Below, one piece after another: positions 1 to 36,470 of a stretch of 64,000 nucleotides of DNA (positions are counted from its first letter, which is position 1; the number at the start of each line of letters is the position of its first letter). The DNA lies in contig CM049414.1 of assembly GCA_026929865.2 (NCBI GenBank), forward strand, positions 9,653,001-9,717,000. Direction: 5' to 3'. The position numbers and the translations under genes are program-made. The notes beneath the pieces were generated by a model, which made no database searches, was not told where the DNA came from, and saw nothing but the letters and a program-made list of their open reading frames with translations. The DNA comes from Hyperoplus lanceolatus (Eukaryota; Chordata; Actinopteri; Uranoscopiformes; Ammodytidae).

Positions 1-319
1 TTCGGAAGTTCCTTGTTTTAAGTGAAGTATTGAGGGCCCGCTAGCTCGCTTTTCTCGACCCGGAAAAAGATCGTCAGACCGTTTTCTCGACGCATGCGCA
101 GTACGCTGTCGATTCAGTCACATGACCCGAGGACCAGCTGATCATCACGGACTGACAAGATCACGACCATCATCAGCTCGTTCTGTGCTGCTAATCCTGC
201 ACGGTTGTTTGTATCATATGTGTACATTATTAGAATAGAAGTTAACCTTACGTTGCGGTGTTAATTTTAGGAAAGCCAAGTTAACAGAAGACTGCCGTCA
301 TCGACCAAAGGACGAGAAC
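1..319 (+). promoter_or_regulatory. atp6v1d: atp6v1d promoter / 5' UTR region with NRF1-like and M-box motifs
   Basis: GC- and CpG-rich relative to the rest of the window, with no obvious TATA box. Two motifs stand out: an NRF1-like palindrome CGCATGCGCA at 91-100, and TCACATGA at 118-125, the reverse complement of the M-box TCATGTGA bound by MITF/TFE3/TFEB and one base from the lysosomal CLEAR core. V-ATPase genes are established targets of that factor family. The transcription start was not located. Confidence 0.55.
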
Positions 320-960
320 ATGTCAGGAAAAGAAAGGCTCGACGTTTTCCCCTCCAGAATGTAAGCAGCTTGTTTGCTAGCGTGTTGCTAACCCACTTTA
401 GCTCCTTAGCCAGCTATTATATTGCTGTTTTTTGTATTGTTTTTTCCCCCCCAGTCCCTCAGATTAACATGTTCTTATCTGCTGGTTATCTCCAATGAAT
501 GGGCCCGTCTCACATTCCTTTTATGCAGTGTAATAAAGGCCTGAAGACAGTTTATAGCAGTGTTGAGTCGCTGTGTAAAAGGGGAAGAGTTATTTTTTTT
601 ATCATGTGATGTGTCTAACATGATGTTAGTGTGAGCTGTCAGTCTGCAAAACATACTGACCTCCAAACAGCAGATTTTTTTTTTATCTTAGTTCATGTAG
701 ATCCGTTTGGTCTCCTGTCGCATCTGAAAGGCCCAACATGTTTTGATATTGTTGATTAAATCATGGGAAATCAATGCACATGGATGTAGCTCTGATCAAG
801 TACCAATCAAATAGTATTGAATCTCTATCCGGAGTACTTGTACCCTCTGTATTTCTATAGTTGTCAGGGAGTAGGCTACATGGAAAGTTTCATCCACATA
901 TTTGTGTTTTTGGAGACAACAAACAGGATTCCAATCATTAGTGTATTTAATGTCACTTAA

Positions 961-1034
<74 letters not shown>

Positions 1035-3183
1035 ATAATGTAACAATACCTTACCAACTGTGATTCTTCTACACAAGACGTCTTTAACTCCAAAAATACC
1101 AGGATAACTGTGTCTTTTATGGATGTTGCAGGATATCAAAACAGAGCTTTGTTTTAAAGTTCATTAAGCCTTGCCTTCTGTCAAAGTGGTATGAGGAAGG
1201 GGTACTTCAACCCATCAGATATACAAGGCTACTGTAGACTGGTGAAACTGATATCTAGCTGCTTGTTAGTGTTTTTTCTTGTCCTAGATCTGTAATAAAA
1301 AGTGTCTGTTTTCTGTAGATAACCTCAGTGAATATTTGAATCCTGTTTACCTTTAATTCTAATGAAAATGTGGGTTTTTCTTTGGCCCTGTAGGGCTCAG
1401 ACCATCATGAAGGCTCGGCTGAAAGGGGCTCAGACTGGCCGCAACCTGCTCAAGAAGAAGTCTGATGCCCTCTCCATGCGCTTCCGCATGATCCTCCGCA
1501 AAATCATTGAGGTCAGTCAAAAAATTAAAACAATTACCCAGTTCTCCTTGCAGTTATTTATTTAGAAACTCCAAACAGTTGTCTACATATTTTGTCTCCT
1601 CGTCTATTTTTCCTCAGACTAAGACTAAGATGGGGGAGGTGATGAGGGAGGCAGCCTTCTCTTTGGCCGAAGCCAAATTTGCAGCCGGAGACTTCAGGTG
1701 AGAATCAGAGAATGATCATGTGATTCGAAGGTGTGTGGGAGATGAATCTGTAACGCCCATCTTTGATTCCCTCCCGCAGCACAACTGTAATTCAGAATGT
1801 CAACAAAGCCAAAGTGAAGGTCCGAGCCAAGAAAGACAACGTGGCAGGTAAGCTTAAAGGAAACAATCTACTTGCTTTACACAATCACTGTTGTTGAGTC
1901 ATCTTCTTAAACAAATGCTTTTTATTTATTTTTTTTAAGGTGTCACCCTTCCAGTCTTTGAGCACTACCAAGAAGGCGGGGACAGTAAGTGGTGTTGAGA
2001 AGATAATATTAGCCGTTGTGACTGGTGAATAGTGAAAAGTTTTTTTTTTCACACTGGCTGTGTCTTCCAGGCTATGAGCTGACCGGTTTGGCCCGAGGAG
2101 GAGAGCAGCTCTCCAGGTTGAAGAGGAACTACGCCAGAGCAGTGGAGCTGCTGGTGGAGTTGGCCTCCTTACAGGTAGGGGGCGCTGTTAAGAATATACT
2201 GCTGTTCAGTCATCTTTGTTTTACTATTTCTCAAATGAAATGGACACTGGAGGGAAGTAACTAAGTTCACACACTACGTATACATATATATATGCTGAAC
2301 TTGAGTAGAATTTTTATGTTATTTCTATTTTACCTGAGCGTCTCCATTTTCTGCAATTTTGTACTTCTACTACATTTAGGAGGGAAATATCACACTTTTT
2401 ATTCCACCTTTTTAATTTAAACCCGCTTCCCCAAAGTAGTTAAAATAAGCTTCATGTCAACCAGCTTGGGCCATCATCATTTCTCTTACATGCTAAACAG
2501 TGATCCAGTAAAAGAAGAGTATATGTTTGTTTATATAAAGTAGATTTTGGTTAAAACCTCATAGAATTTCACTGTAAATGGATTGTTTCTTTCAGAAAAA
2601 CTAGTCCATAGTATCAGTTTTTCAGTAAGAAAATAAAATGTAGAAAGAAATTCTGACAGATGATGCCCACTTTCTGTCCTTAGACATCGTTCGTCACTCT
2701 GGATGAAGCCATCAAGATCACCAACCGCCGTGTGAACGCTATTGAGCACGGTAAATTAACGCCTTCACATTCGATTCGTTGCTCCCATCAAAGCAATTAA
2801 TGACAAATTCCTTTTATACCTCACCTTTTATACATCCCCCATTTTACAGTGATTATTCCCCGAATTGAACGCACCCTCACCTACATCATCACAGAACTGG
2901 ATGAGAGAGAACGAGAGGAGTTCTACAGGTGAAAATGTGAAAATGTCTTTTAACAGTCTACTTTAAATCCATGTGATTGGACGCCTAACTTTATATTTTT
3001 GTGTCATAACTCTTAAAAAATGTTTTCCTCTTTTCCAGGCTGAAGAAAATCCAGGAGAAGAAGAAGCAGATGAGGGAAAGGACAGACAAGGAGATTGCGG
3101 CGCGTCTGGAAGCGCTGGGTCCTATAGCAGAGCCTTCTAACATGCTGATGGAGGAGACGGATGAAGACATGTTGTTTGAGTGA
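320..3183 (+). CDS. atp6v1d: V-type proton ATPase subunit D (9 exons)
   Basis: Subunit D is part of the central rotor shaft of the cytosolic V1 sector and couples ATP hydrolysis to proton pumping into lysosomes, endosomes and secretory organelles. Exons: 320-360, 1394-1511, 1618-1697, 1780-1847, 1940-1984, 2071-2174, 2684-2750, 2850-2928 and 3039-3183. All introns are GT/AG and every junction is in phase, giving 248 residues (family about 247). The start is [14 protein letters not shown], followed by the hallmark [19 protein letters not shown], the conserved [10 protein letters not shown] block and the long coiled-coil helices ([39 protein letters not shown]). The C-terminal tail is acidic and ends DEDMLFE, as in vertebrate orthologues. 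No damage is visible. The gene lies tail-to-tail with mpp5. Confidence 0.97.
963..1034. repeat. (ATCT)n microsatellite
   Basis: About 18 tetranucleotide units in the first intron of atp6v1d. Confidence 0.97.
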
Positions 3184-3745
3184 AGCGCTCCTCCTCACCC
3201 ATTCTCCTATTTATTCTGTGCCTCTGAGGCCACGTCTCGCTGTCTTCTCACGCTCAAGTGATGAAAGTTGTTTCTTGTGTACTCGTCTGTGATGATTTGT
3301 CCCATTGTTTTCAGTGCCGCAAGGTCCTGTTTGTGTGTGTTTGCAGATGCGTCACTGTACAGAACCAGTGTCGTTGTCGTCACACTTGGTTGTCAACCCA
3401 GGAGGAAGTCTGTTCACCATTATAAAAAATAAGAATATATAAGTCACTTCACACGTGGTTTGTGAGTAAATTTAAAAGAAGCATTCCATGCGATGGATGA
3501 AACCTGCTAGATATTTATATTGCATGCTGTAAAGCTTAAAAGGAGGTTGTAGATTTCAAAGAGTGTGTGTGTTGTGGAGGGCCCGCCCCCGCTGCTGGCC
3601 TCATATCATGGGGTTGTCGTTACCTCATTTGAGGTTGTTTACCATTGTAACAGAAAACAAATTGTTCTGTAAAACTGTTAAACCTTGGTGTGCGAATCAA
3701 CCAATCCCCACACTTCATCCAAATAAAGATGTTATCAATATCTAA
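3184..3745 (+). other. atp6v1d: atp6v1d 3' UTR
   Basis: About 560 bases follow the TGA stop and end just after a canonical AATAAA at 3722-3727. This is the first good plus-strand polyadenylation signal after the stop, so it is taken as the transcript end. No other gene is seen here. Confidence 0.6.
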
Positions 3746-3797
3746 CCACTGCCTACATGTCTTGCTAAGATTAAAGCTTTTGTCATATAAAGCTTAA

Positions 3798-3981
3798 AGG
3801 CCTATTTCACCGGTGACATCACAGAAAGAGAAATGTAGGGTTAGACAGTGAGACCATAAAACACTCTTTCTACCTTTTTCTCAGGCTATGATGAACCAAT
3901 TTCAATTTTTTTTGCACATTTATACTACATAGTATCTAAGAATTCAATACACCTTCATATTCCCACCAGTGAAATAGGCCT
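3798..3981. mobile_element. TTAA-flanked MITE, family A (short form)
   Basis: Terminal inverted repeats AGGCCTATTTCACCGG and CAGTGAAATAGGCCT are flanked by TTAA at 3794-3797 and 3982-3985. It is the same family as the element at 11817-12124 but carries only one internal arm: its left terminus runs straight into the central motif GACATCACAGAAAGAG. Non-coding. The TTAA target fits piggyBac- or Kolobok-driven mobility; which one is inference. Confidence 0.75.
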
Positions 3982-5045
3982 TTAAGTGATGCAGATGCAG
4001 AAGCAATTATTTATTTAATTTTTTTAAAGGAAAAGAGTGGTAGAGACTGCTCAGTGCTTAGATGACCCAGTTAGCTCAGGAATGGCAGCCATCTAGCACC
4101 AGGATGCTGCATTCAACACACTATTTTTAGCTAGCGTAAGTGTTGAATTTGTACACAGAAGACAAGGGATGTGAAATCAATGCATTCAGTATGTACATGG
4201 TTCACTGGTTCACATTATGTATCTGATTTTATTCACACTTTTCTAAGATTGTGCTTATGAATTCATAAATACCCTGCAAAGAAGCAATACTGTATTTGTT
4301 GAATTTACACTTGAGTGATAAGATGTTATGTTCATACAATACTAGTAGAAAAACAAATCAGCAGTTATTTGCAGCATGATAAAGTGAGAGTAATGATAAC
4401 TGGCAAGAAAAAATACTTTAGATTTGAGTCCTGTTTTCTCAGCATAATTGAGACATGACACACAAAATAATACTGACACTGGTGCAGACAATTCAGATTC
4501 TTCTTCTGTGTTTCTGAAAGGGAGACGTTATGCTGTGTGATTCTGAGCGGCTTTTTGGCTCACTTGCTTTATCAGGAAGCTATCTTGTAATTCATGTGAC
4601 GTTAACACTCTCCCAGTTGGGTGTACCGTTTTGTATATAACACACAGTAAGTGAATGTAACAATAAAATATTTTATCCTTTTCTGTCTAGAAGATATGTA
4701 TTTACAATTATAAATAACTATTAAGAATAGTATAGAAATATTTCTATTTGCCTGATAAATGACTTTGCATAAAACTGAGATCGACAAAACCGTCACAAAA
4801 CAAAGAAATCACCCACAAAGACTCAAAAACAAAAAGGAAATCTAAGAAACTTGAGTCCGTTCCCTGCAACACGTGGTAAAGATCACGTCCTCAATACAAA
4901 CGAGGAGAATGTGCAAGTGAAAATCCAGCGACCGTCAGCACTGTCCATCCTTCGTCTCTCTTGAATCAACGGGAATATTCATAGTTGCTCTTCTGTTTAC
5001 CTCCTTTCACCCCAGAGTCTCCCTGAAGGTGAGACCGTGTCACCC

Positions 5046-30464
<25,419 letters not shown>

Positions 30465-30472
30465 CCTCCCAG

Positions 30473-32813
30473 CTGCAGAAGCGTGTACAGCTCAAATTTA
30501 CACAAAAAAAAGAAAGTTTGCCGAGATGTGTTTACGAGGCACCGATGCTGAGACTTCTCAGATCAGGGGCCATAGTACGTCAGCAGAGGATGCACTCCCG
30601 TCATCTGTCATCCTGAAATACAAACAGAGAGTTAAAATGAGTAACCTGGTCGACCGACTTTTAAATAGCCAATACCGACTTTTAGAGAGCCGATATCACA
30701 ATTAGGGATGGGGATCGAAACCCGGTTCAATTAAGGACCTGGTTCTGCTTTTTTCAAAACCCGAAAATCAATAACGTTTGAGCTGTGGAGTCCCGAAGGT
30801 CCGTAATGTTACATCTCGAAGTGGAGTCATGTCATTTCAATCTAATTAAGTCAGTGTCCTACCTAATCACTGGTTACAGAAGGCTTTGTTTGTATGTTGT
30901 TAATTGTCTGAAAAAAATATTTTACTCTGATTTCATCGAACATCATTTTTTGGCATGTCTTTTTTTTTTTTAAAGACATGTCAATTTAGCTTATTGACAA
31001 GATTCCCTTTTATTTCCACATTTCAGGAAAAGTTGTCATACAAAAAAGAATTGAATGTTAATAATTAACTGGCAAAGTTTCATGCTGATATCTATACATT
31101 CAATATCTATATCCACAGTATAAGTCCTAACCCTATTCACCAAGCAACATTTTTAGAAATATATGATAAAGTATTATTCCTCGTTGACTGTCACTTCTAT
31201 CGCCTTTGTAGGGACACCATAAACAGAAGTTGAAGGGTTTCATTGTCAGATAAGATATGAACCAGTTTGGCTGCTTCTCCGACAGAGTCAACGATAGCTC
31301 AGCTGACAATACTAAAGATAGTGAAAAGTCTGGAGCCGTGGTTGCAGACACATTTCCTTTTCCTATGTCTACTAGAGGAGATTAATGGTGAATGTAGAGT
31401 TTTCTTTATTTCCCAATTATGTTTCTTACTCGTTGTTTGTACCTACAAGAATACATCAGAGAACACTCAATCATTTGTATAGCTCCTGACTGTCATGCCT
31501 ATGCCAATATTATGCTGACATCATTTAGCTCAATGTGTGCCCTGCAGTCCTGACAGGACACAACTCATTACTTTTGCAAACATATAACTGCTCAAATTAT
31601 TAACCATTCAGAGTTGTTATACTGTATAGCTTTTGGTTAAATTTTTTATAGCCAGTCTCTTAAACTGTTGTAAGATATGAATTTTCCTCCAGTGGATCAA
31701 TAAAGTGACTTATTTGCATTCTGACCCTCAGTAACTCTGTCGAGACGAGTTTCATTGATAAGTGTACACCTCACACACCTCTGATGGACAGCTACATCCA
31801 AATATCCACCTGTAGCCTACTGTAGGCACAGAAGCTGAAATAAAGATGATGCATTTCAATGTGAAGCCTTACACACAACAACCAGATCTGCCATTGTTTT
31901 GATAGATGTGGATTATAATCTATTTTAAGGGTGCTAGCTATGTGCATTTGGTATGTGGGAGATGTTCACTTGAAGTTTATGTTTAAACTTTGATGTAGTA
32001 GTAATTTAAGTAAATGGGAAAAATGTATGTGACTATGTGTGCACATATTATGTCCATGTGTGGGTCATCTCATGATGTAACTAACTAGTATTGTGGAAAC
32101 ACTAAAAACCTTTGTGAAGAGAGCTAAATAACCCCAAAACTCAAGTACCAAAAGGTTAAACATTGCATTGTAATTGAACGCCACCTTTACGGGCTGATGT
32201 TGTCATACAGTCAAGTCATACTCACAAAACCAATAATACCTCCCCCTTCTTTTACCTACTTCCCACACACAGCTAATTACGTCTGGCAGCTCCCAAACCC
32301 CTCCCCATGCACCAAGCATTTAGCAACGTTTATAGCGAGCGGCGTTATACGGCTGACAAACAGGGGACACTGCCAGCGGGCCATCTGTTCCCTGTGGGCC
32401 GAATTAAGCCCGGGATCTCATCATGCCTACTCTAGATCTGTGGCCACCACCGCAACAACACTGGGGAGGGATGCTGGGAAGGGGAGGGATAGAGGATCCT
32501 TGGTTAGAAAGACCCCAGGGATTAATTCAAGGGTCCACCAGCACACCCACCTACACAATACACAGACCAGGAAAACAAGACAATTTTTCATGGAACAAGT
32601 TTAGGGCCTATGCAAGATAATGGAGATGGTGCTGCATGCAAATGTATGCAAAACTAAATACAGGTTAACCGGGTCATGTGATATGTCAGATTAGATGGTG
32701 ACAAACTCATATCAGCAAATGAACAGGGTGAGGTGACACTGAAAGGCCAAAAACACTTAATAGGCCTACTATGAAAATAACAGACAACACTGGCGAAAGA
32801 TAAAAACCTTTTT
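30473..32813. other. Upstream mpp5 region (probable 5' intron), no gene recognised
   Basis: Begins with the mpp5 3' splice site. At 30704 a hAT-like end (TTAGGGATGGGGATCGAAACC) occurs without a visible partner, so it is probably a truncated copy. The rest is AT-rich with a GC-richer patch at 32270-32530 in which no conserved protein was recognised. Confidence 0.4.
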
Positions 32814-32993
32814 AAAATATTAAGAGTAACAGCAATTAAACAAAGAACAAAAATAAATTGGCTGATACCTGAAGCACTGCAAATAACTAAATGGAAGGAA
32901 TCATTCAATGAAATTCATAATATGGAAAGACAAACATTAGATAAGAATTTTTGTGATGTTTTTCATTCAAGATGGAAAGAGGCTGGAATGTGA
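32814..32993 (+). mobile_element. Remnant of an L1-type ORF2 C terminus
   Basis: A 59-codon frame ending in TGA contains INWLIPEALQITKWKESF and an MERQTL...FHSRWKEAG pattern. This resembles the W-x-ME-x-W layout at the C-terminal end of fish L1 (Swimmer-type) ORF2 proteins. Nothing upstream is recognisable in the same frame. Short and decayed, so the family call is tentative. Confidence 0.4.
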
Positions 32994-34101
32994 TGAAAAA
33001 TGTTGAGTGAAGATAATGTAATGGAGGTCACGAGTGTGTGTATATGTGGGAGTGACCTTGTGCTAGGGGAGTGGCATCTGTATCAACTTCCAGGTCCAAT
33101 CCAAATACACACTAAATCCTTTTTGTTTGTGGACAAATTATTTGAAGCATTGATGAAAGTTTATGAGCAAGTACACTCTAGAAATGTAAATAATTGTTAT
33201 CTTATGTGAGCTTGTTTAATTTTTTTTTTCTTTCTGTACACGATTTTGTTAGTCAAGAAGATAATCCATTAGTAGGTTTAAAACACTCGGTCTTAAAGTT
33301 AATATTAGTTGTTACAGGGACATGTCCCACACTGGTATACATATTTAATATAATATAACCATTCTTGTATATGAAGATGTATTACTATTAATAAACAATA
33401 CATTGGCTGTGATGCCCCTTGATGATGATAATGATAATCTATTCCTTGGGATAGTTTCCCACATGGCCTAACAAATCATTTCCTCCCGTCTTTAATTCCA
33501 ATTAAATATGGGATAATGGATAAGTAGCCTAAAAATAGATCAAAAATCCAACTAGTGAAAAGCTTGTGAAAAGTGTAAACTCCTCGATGATCCTAAGTGT
33601 CGTTTGTTAATCTACTAATTAACACCTCCTCTCCAGTTTTGAATGTGTTATCATTGAAGTAACGGAAAGGACCCACGAAAAAAAAGATGGATAAACTGAG
33701 TTTCGGTGGGATTAACCTCAGATAAGAGACAACAGACCACTGGCTATAATTAGCGACATGCCTGGAAATGAAAAACATCTTCATACATTAGTCATGTTAC
33801 CGTGGTTTAAAAAGCTTGCAGCTACTGGCCCGATTTGAGATAACGTTCCTTCATTGAAGGAATTAGCGCTAATGAGTTTGCCCTATTGTGTAGAAATAAT
33901 ATTGAGCAAGTTTGCACAGATGCAATGGGGTTAGGAACACGACGAAAGCACACATAACACACATTTGAAAAACACACGGTGAGGTAACCGTGTAAAACTG
34001 AACATGAATGAATGTTTATACAATAGCAAGGCACTTAGCCTACTTAGCCTGGCACCGCTAACTGCGTAGCTGTCCCGTCAAATACTGTGTAGGCTACTTA
34101 C

Positions 34102-34370
34102 CACTTGAAAGGTAGCACACTTGATGGGTTTTAAGCCGCAAGAAAGTTATTCCAAATAAATAAAAATGTGTGTTTTCTTCACAGACAGACGGTGGTGGAT
34201 AGCAGAAGGTCTCTCCCGGGTCTTCAGTGGACTGAGCTCAGCCGCCGTACTGAGTTTTGTCCGGACACAGTCGGGACACTTGTGGCCATTGCTGTGAAAC
34301 TGCGCCTTGGTGTTTTCGAGTCGTCTCCCTGGCAACACTGCGGCTCTACAGCGCCCCCTGTCTGTCACAC
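34102..34370 (-). promoter_or_regulatory. mpp5: Candidate non-coding first exon and promoter of mpp5
   Basis: A GC-richer, non-repetitive patch upstream of the first mpp5 coding exon. On the minus strand a strong donor (AAGTG followed by GTAAGTAG) ends the candidate exon at 34102, and it could splice to the acceptor at 30473. The upstream limit is unclear because a retrotransposon begins at about 34372. The placement rests on position and splice-site quality only. Confidence 0.35.
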
Positions 34371-34371
34371 A

Positions 34372-36470
34372 CATATAGGACTGTCTAGTAGACCTCAGGC
34401 TGGTTCTAAATACAGACAAAACCAAATATATGTGTTTCTCCAGAGCAAGAACTACAACTCTTAATGATTTTAATATTTTTACAAAGAATGGATTTTTAAT
34501 TGAAAGAGTCACAGAGTACAAATATCTCGGCATCTGGTTAGATGATAAACTCACTTTTAATTTCCATATAAAAAATCTTGTTTTGTCGACTACGACAAAA
34601 AATTGGCTATTTTTATAGGAACAAAACCACCTTCCCTTTATTTAGTAGGAAAAGGATTATTGAGGCAGTTTTTATGTCTGTCCTTGATTACGGTGATGTG
34701 GTTTACCGACATGCAGGGTGAATTCGGGTAATGTGGGACGATTTTCGCAATTTTGACTTCAGCGACCTATTGCGATATCTATCCAACACATAATCTCAAC
34801 ATATTATACATTTCTGAAATCTGTAAAATGTTTTCTACAACACCAGAAGAATTTTTTTTTAGATATGATACCAAGAACAGACATGCCACAACTATTAGAG
34901 TTATTTGTGACAAATTAAATATTCGGCCTAAATTTGATAATCTGGGACAGGTGACGTTGTAATCTGGGACAGTTGTATTAGCCTTTAAAAAAAAGCCTAA
35001 ATCACCGTATTTTCTGCAATTTAGCCTCACTATCAACAAGTCCTATACAAGCATTGTGGAAAAATGACAAAAAGAAAGCTGAATAAGTCAAATACATTGT
35101 ACACTTGATGAATTGATCTACCATGTGCAATCATGTGCAATCATTCAAAACATTGTCTTTCAGTCGTAGTCTCTTTTCCTGACATTGTGGGGCCATTGTA
35201 CTCTGTAGGCCTAATGCATTGAATTTTGCACATTATAGGTCATATATTTTTATATATTTTATGAGATAGGCTATTGTATTGTACTTTGCATTAGTAGTTA
35301 AGCACTGTAAATGAATATTTTTCCAATTTGGATCATTTAAATGACTGTCCCAGATTACCCAAACCATGCTGTCCCAGATTATCAATCATATTTGATAATC
35401 TGGGACGACAACAAAATGATTGAAAAAAATAAATCTAAAACACATTTTCAAAATATTATTGCATATGTTGTTGCTTGAACATATCACAAACATAATTATG
35501 TAAAAAAAATAGGAACATTTGTTGCTTATTACAGGTTTATATCCTTAGCATTACATTCATCAGAATCCTATGTCACTGACCTATTCTTGCAAATCCAAGG
35601 AGAGCGTCTGTTTGATCAATGCCCCACCCCTTCCTGTGACATCAATCTTATCATGTCATATCATTTCAGTCACATGACATCCATGCTAAACCAATAGTAA
35701 AAGTCTTGTGAAAAAAAATTGTATAGGAAGGGAAATAAACACACTTAAGTTTAGGTGTCCCAGATTACCCAATGTCCCACATAACCCGAATTCACCCCAT
35801 TTCATTCATGTCTTAAACTCCTAGACTCTGTTTTTCACTCTGCTTTAAGGTTCATCACAGGAGATGCTTATGACACACACCATTGTCTTTTATATGAAAA
35901 GGTTGGGTGGTACTCCCTTAAAGAGAGACGTGATGCACATTGGCATATTTTTTTTTACAAAGCCTTGACCGGGAAGCTTCCTCGTTATTTAACAGAAATG
36001 TTGCAAATTTCAGATGGGCTTTATCAGACCCGCTCCACTGACATGCTCATGCTTTATGTCCCACAAGCCCGGTCTGAGCTGGGAAAGACAGCTTTTAGCT
36101 TAAGTGCCCCCGACTCCTGGAACAACTTACAGCAACAAATTAAACTAAATACCTTCATATCTTTTAATCAATTTAAACAAACTATCTTGAATCTGCCAAA
36201 CTCTACCTGTAACTGTTTTAATTAGGCTATATTGTACTTTCACCCATTTCATTTTAATTGCTGCCACTCTTCACCACTATGTAAATGTTTCAATTGTTTT
36301 TTTCTCTCTTCACCTGTTGTTGTGTATTTGATGTATTTGCATTGAATATTGTGTATGTATTGTTGTTTTTCCTTGGAATTTATTTGAACTCGACACCATT
36401 GTAAATGAGGGTCACCCCTCAATTGGTCTCTCGAGGATAAATAAAAGTTAAATGAAATGAAAATGAAAAA
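34372..36470 (+). mobile_element. Second non-LTR retrotransposon 3' fragment, interrupted by a DNA transposon
   Basis: The left part (34372-34715) encodes reverse transcriptase C-terminal sequence (LVLNTDKTKYMCFSRA, EYKYLGIWLDDKLTFNFHI) and then, after a frame change, FMSVLDYGDVVYRHA. The right part (35800-36225) continues in the same coding sense with LLDSVFHSALRFITGDAYD, YKALTGKLPRYLT and a final hydrophobic segment. The 3' end near 36470 is an AT-rich tail of AAATGAAA-like units. The catalytic core is missing, so it is 5'-truncated. CR1/L2-like by pattern; exact family uncertain. Confidence 0.75.
34716..35797. mobile_element. 1,082-bp inverted-repeat transposon inserted in the LINE, 2-bp target duplication
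   Basis: The 24-bp terminal inverted repeats (34716-34739 and 35774-35797, one mismatch) start GGGTGAATTCGGGT. The flanks are CA on both sides (34714-34715 and 35798-35799). Reading the LINE from 34715 to 35800 while counting CA once restores its frame across the site, which fixes the boundaries. The motif GTCCCAGATTAYC or its complement occurs six times (34935, 34961, 35347, 35371, 35394, 35757); two copies form a perfect 15-bp hairpin at 35371-35406. A 69-codon frame at 34753-34962 has no recognised similarity. The superfamily is not clear; 2-bp duplications are known for ISL2EU-like and some CMC elements. Confidence 0.82.

Noticed and set aside
32197..32620. Overlapping frames of 135 and 65 codons in a GC-richer patch
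   Set aside because: No conserved motif, and neither links to known exons; left as unrecognised intergenic/intronic DNA.
34753..34962. 69-codon frame inside the 1,082-bp transposon
   Set aside because: No recognisable domain, AT-rich, and it runs into a copy of the reiterated motif; not enough to call a gene.
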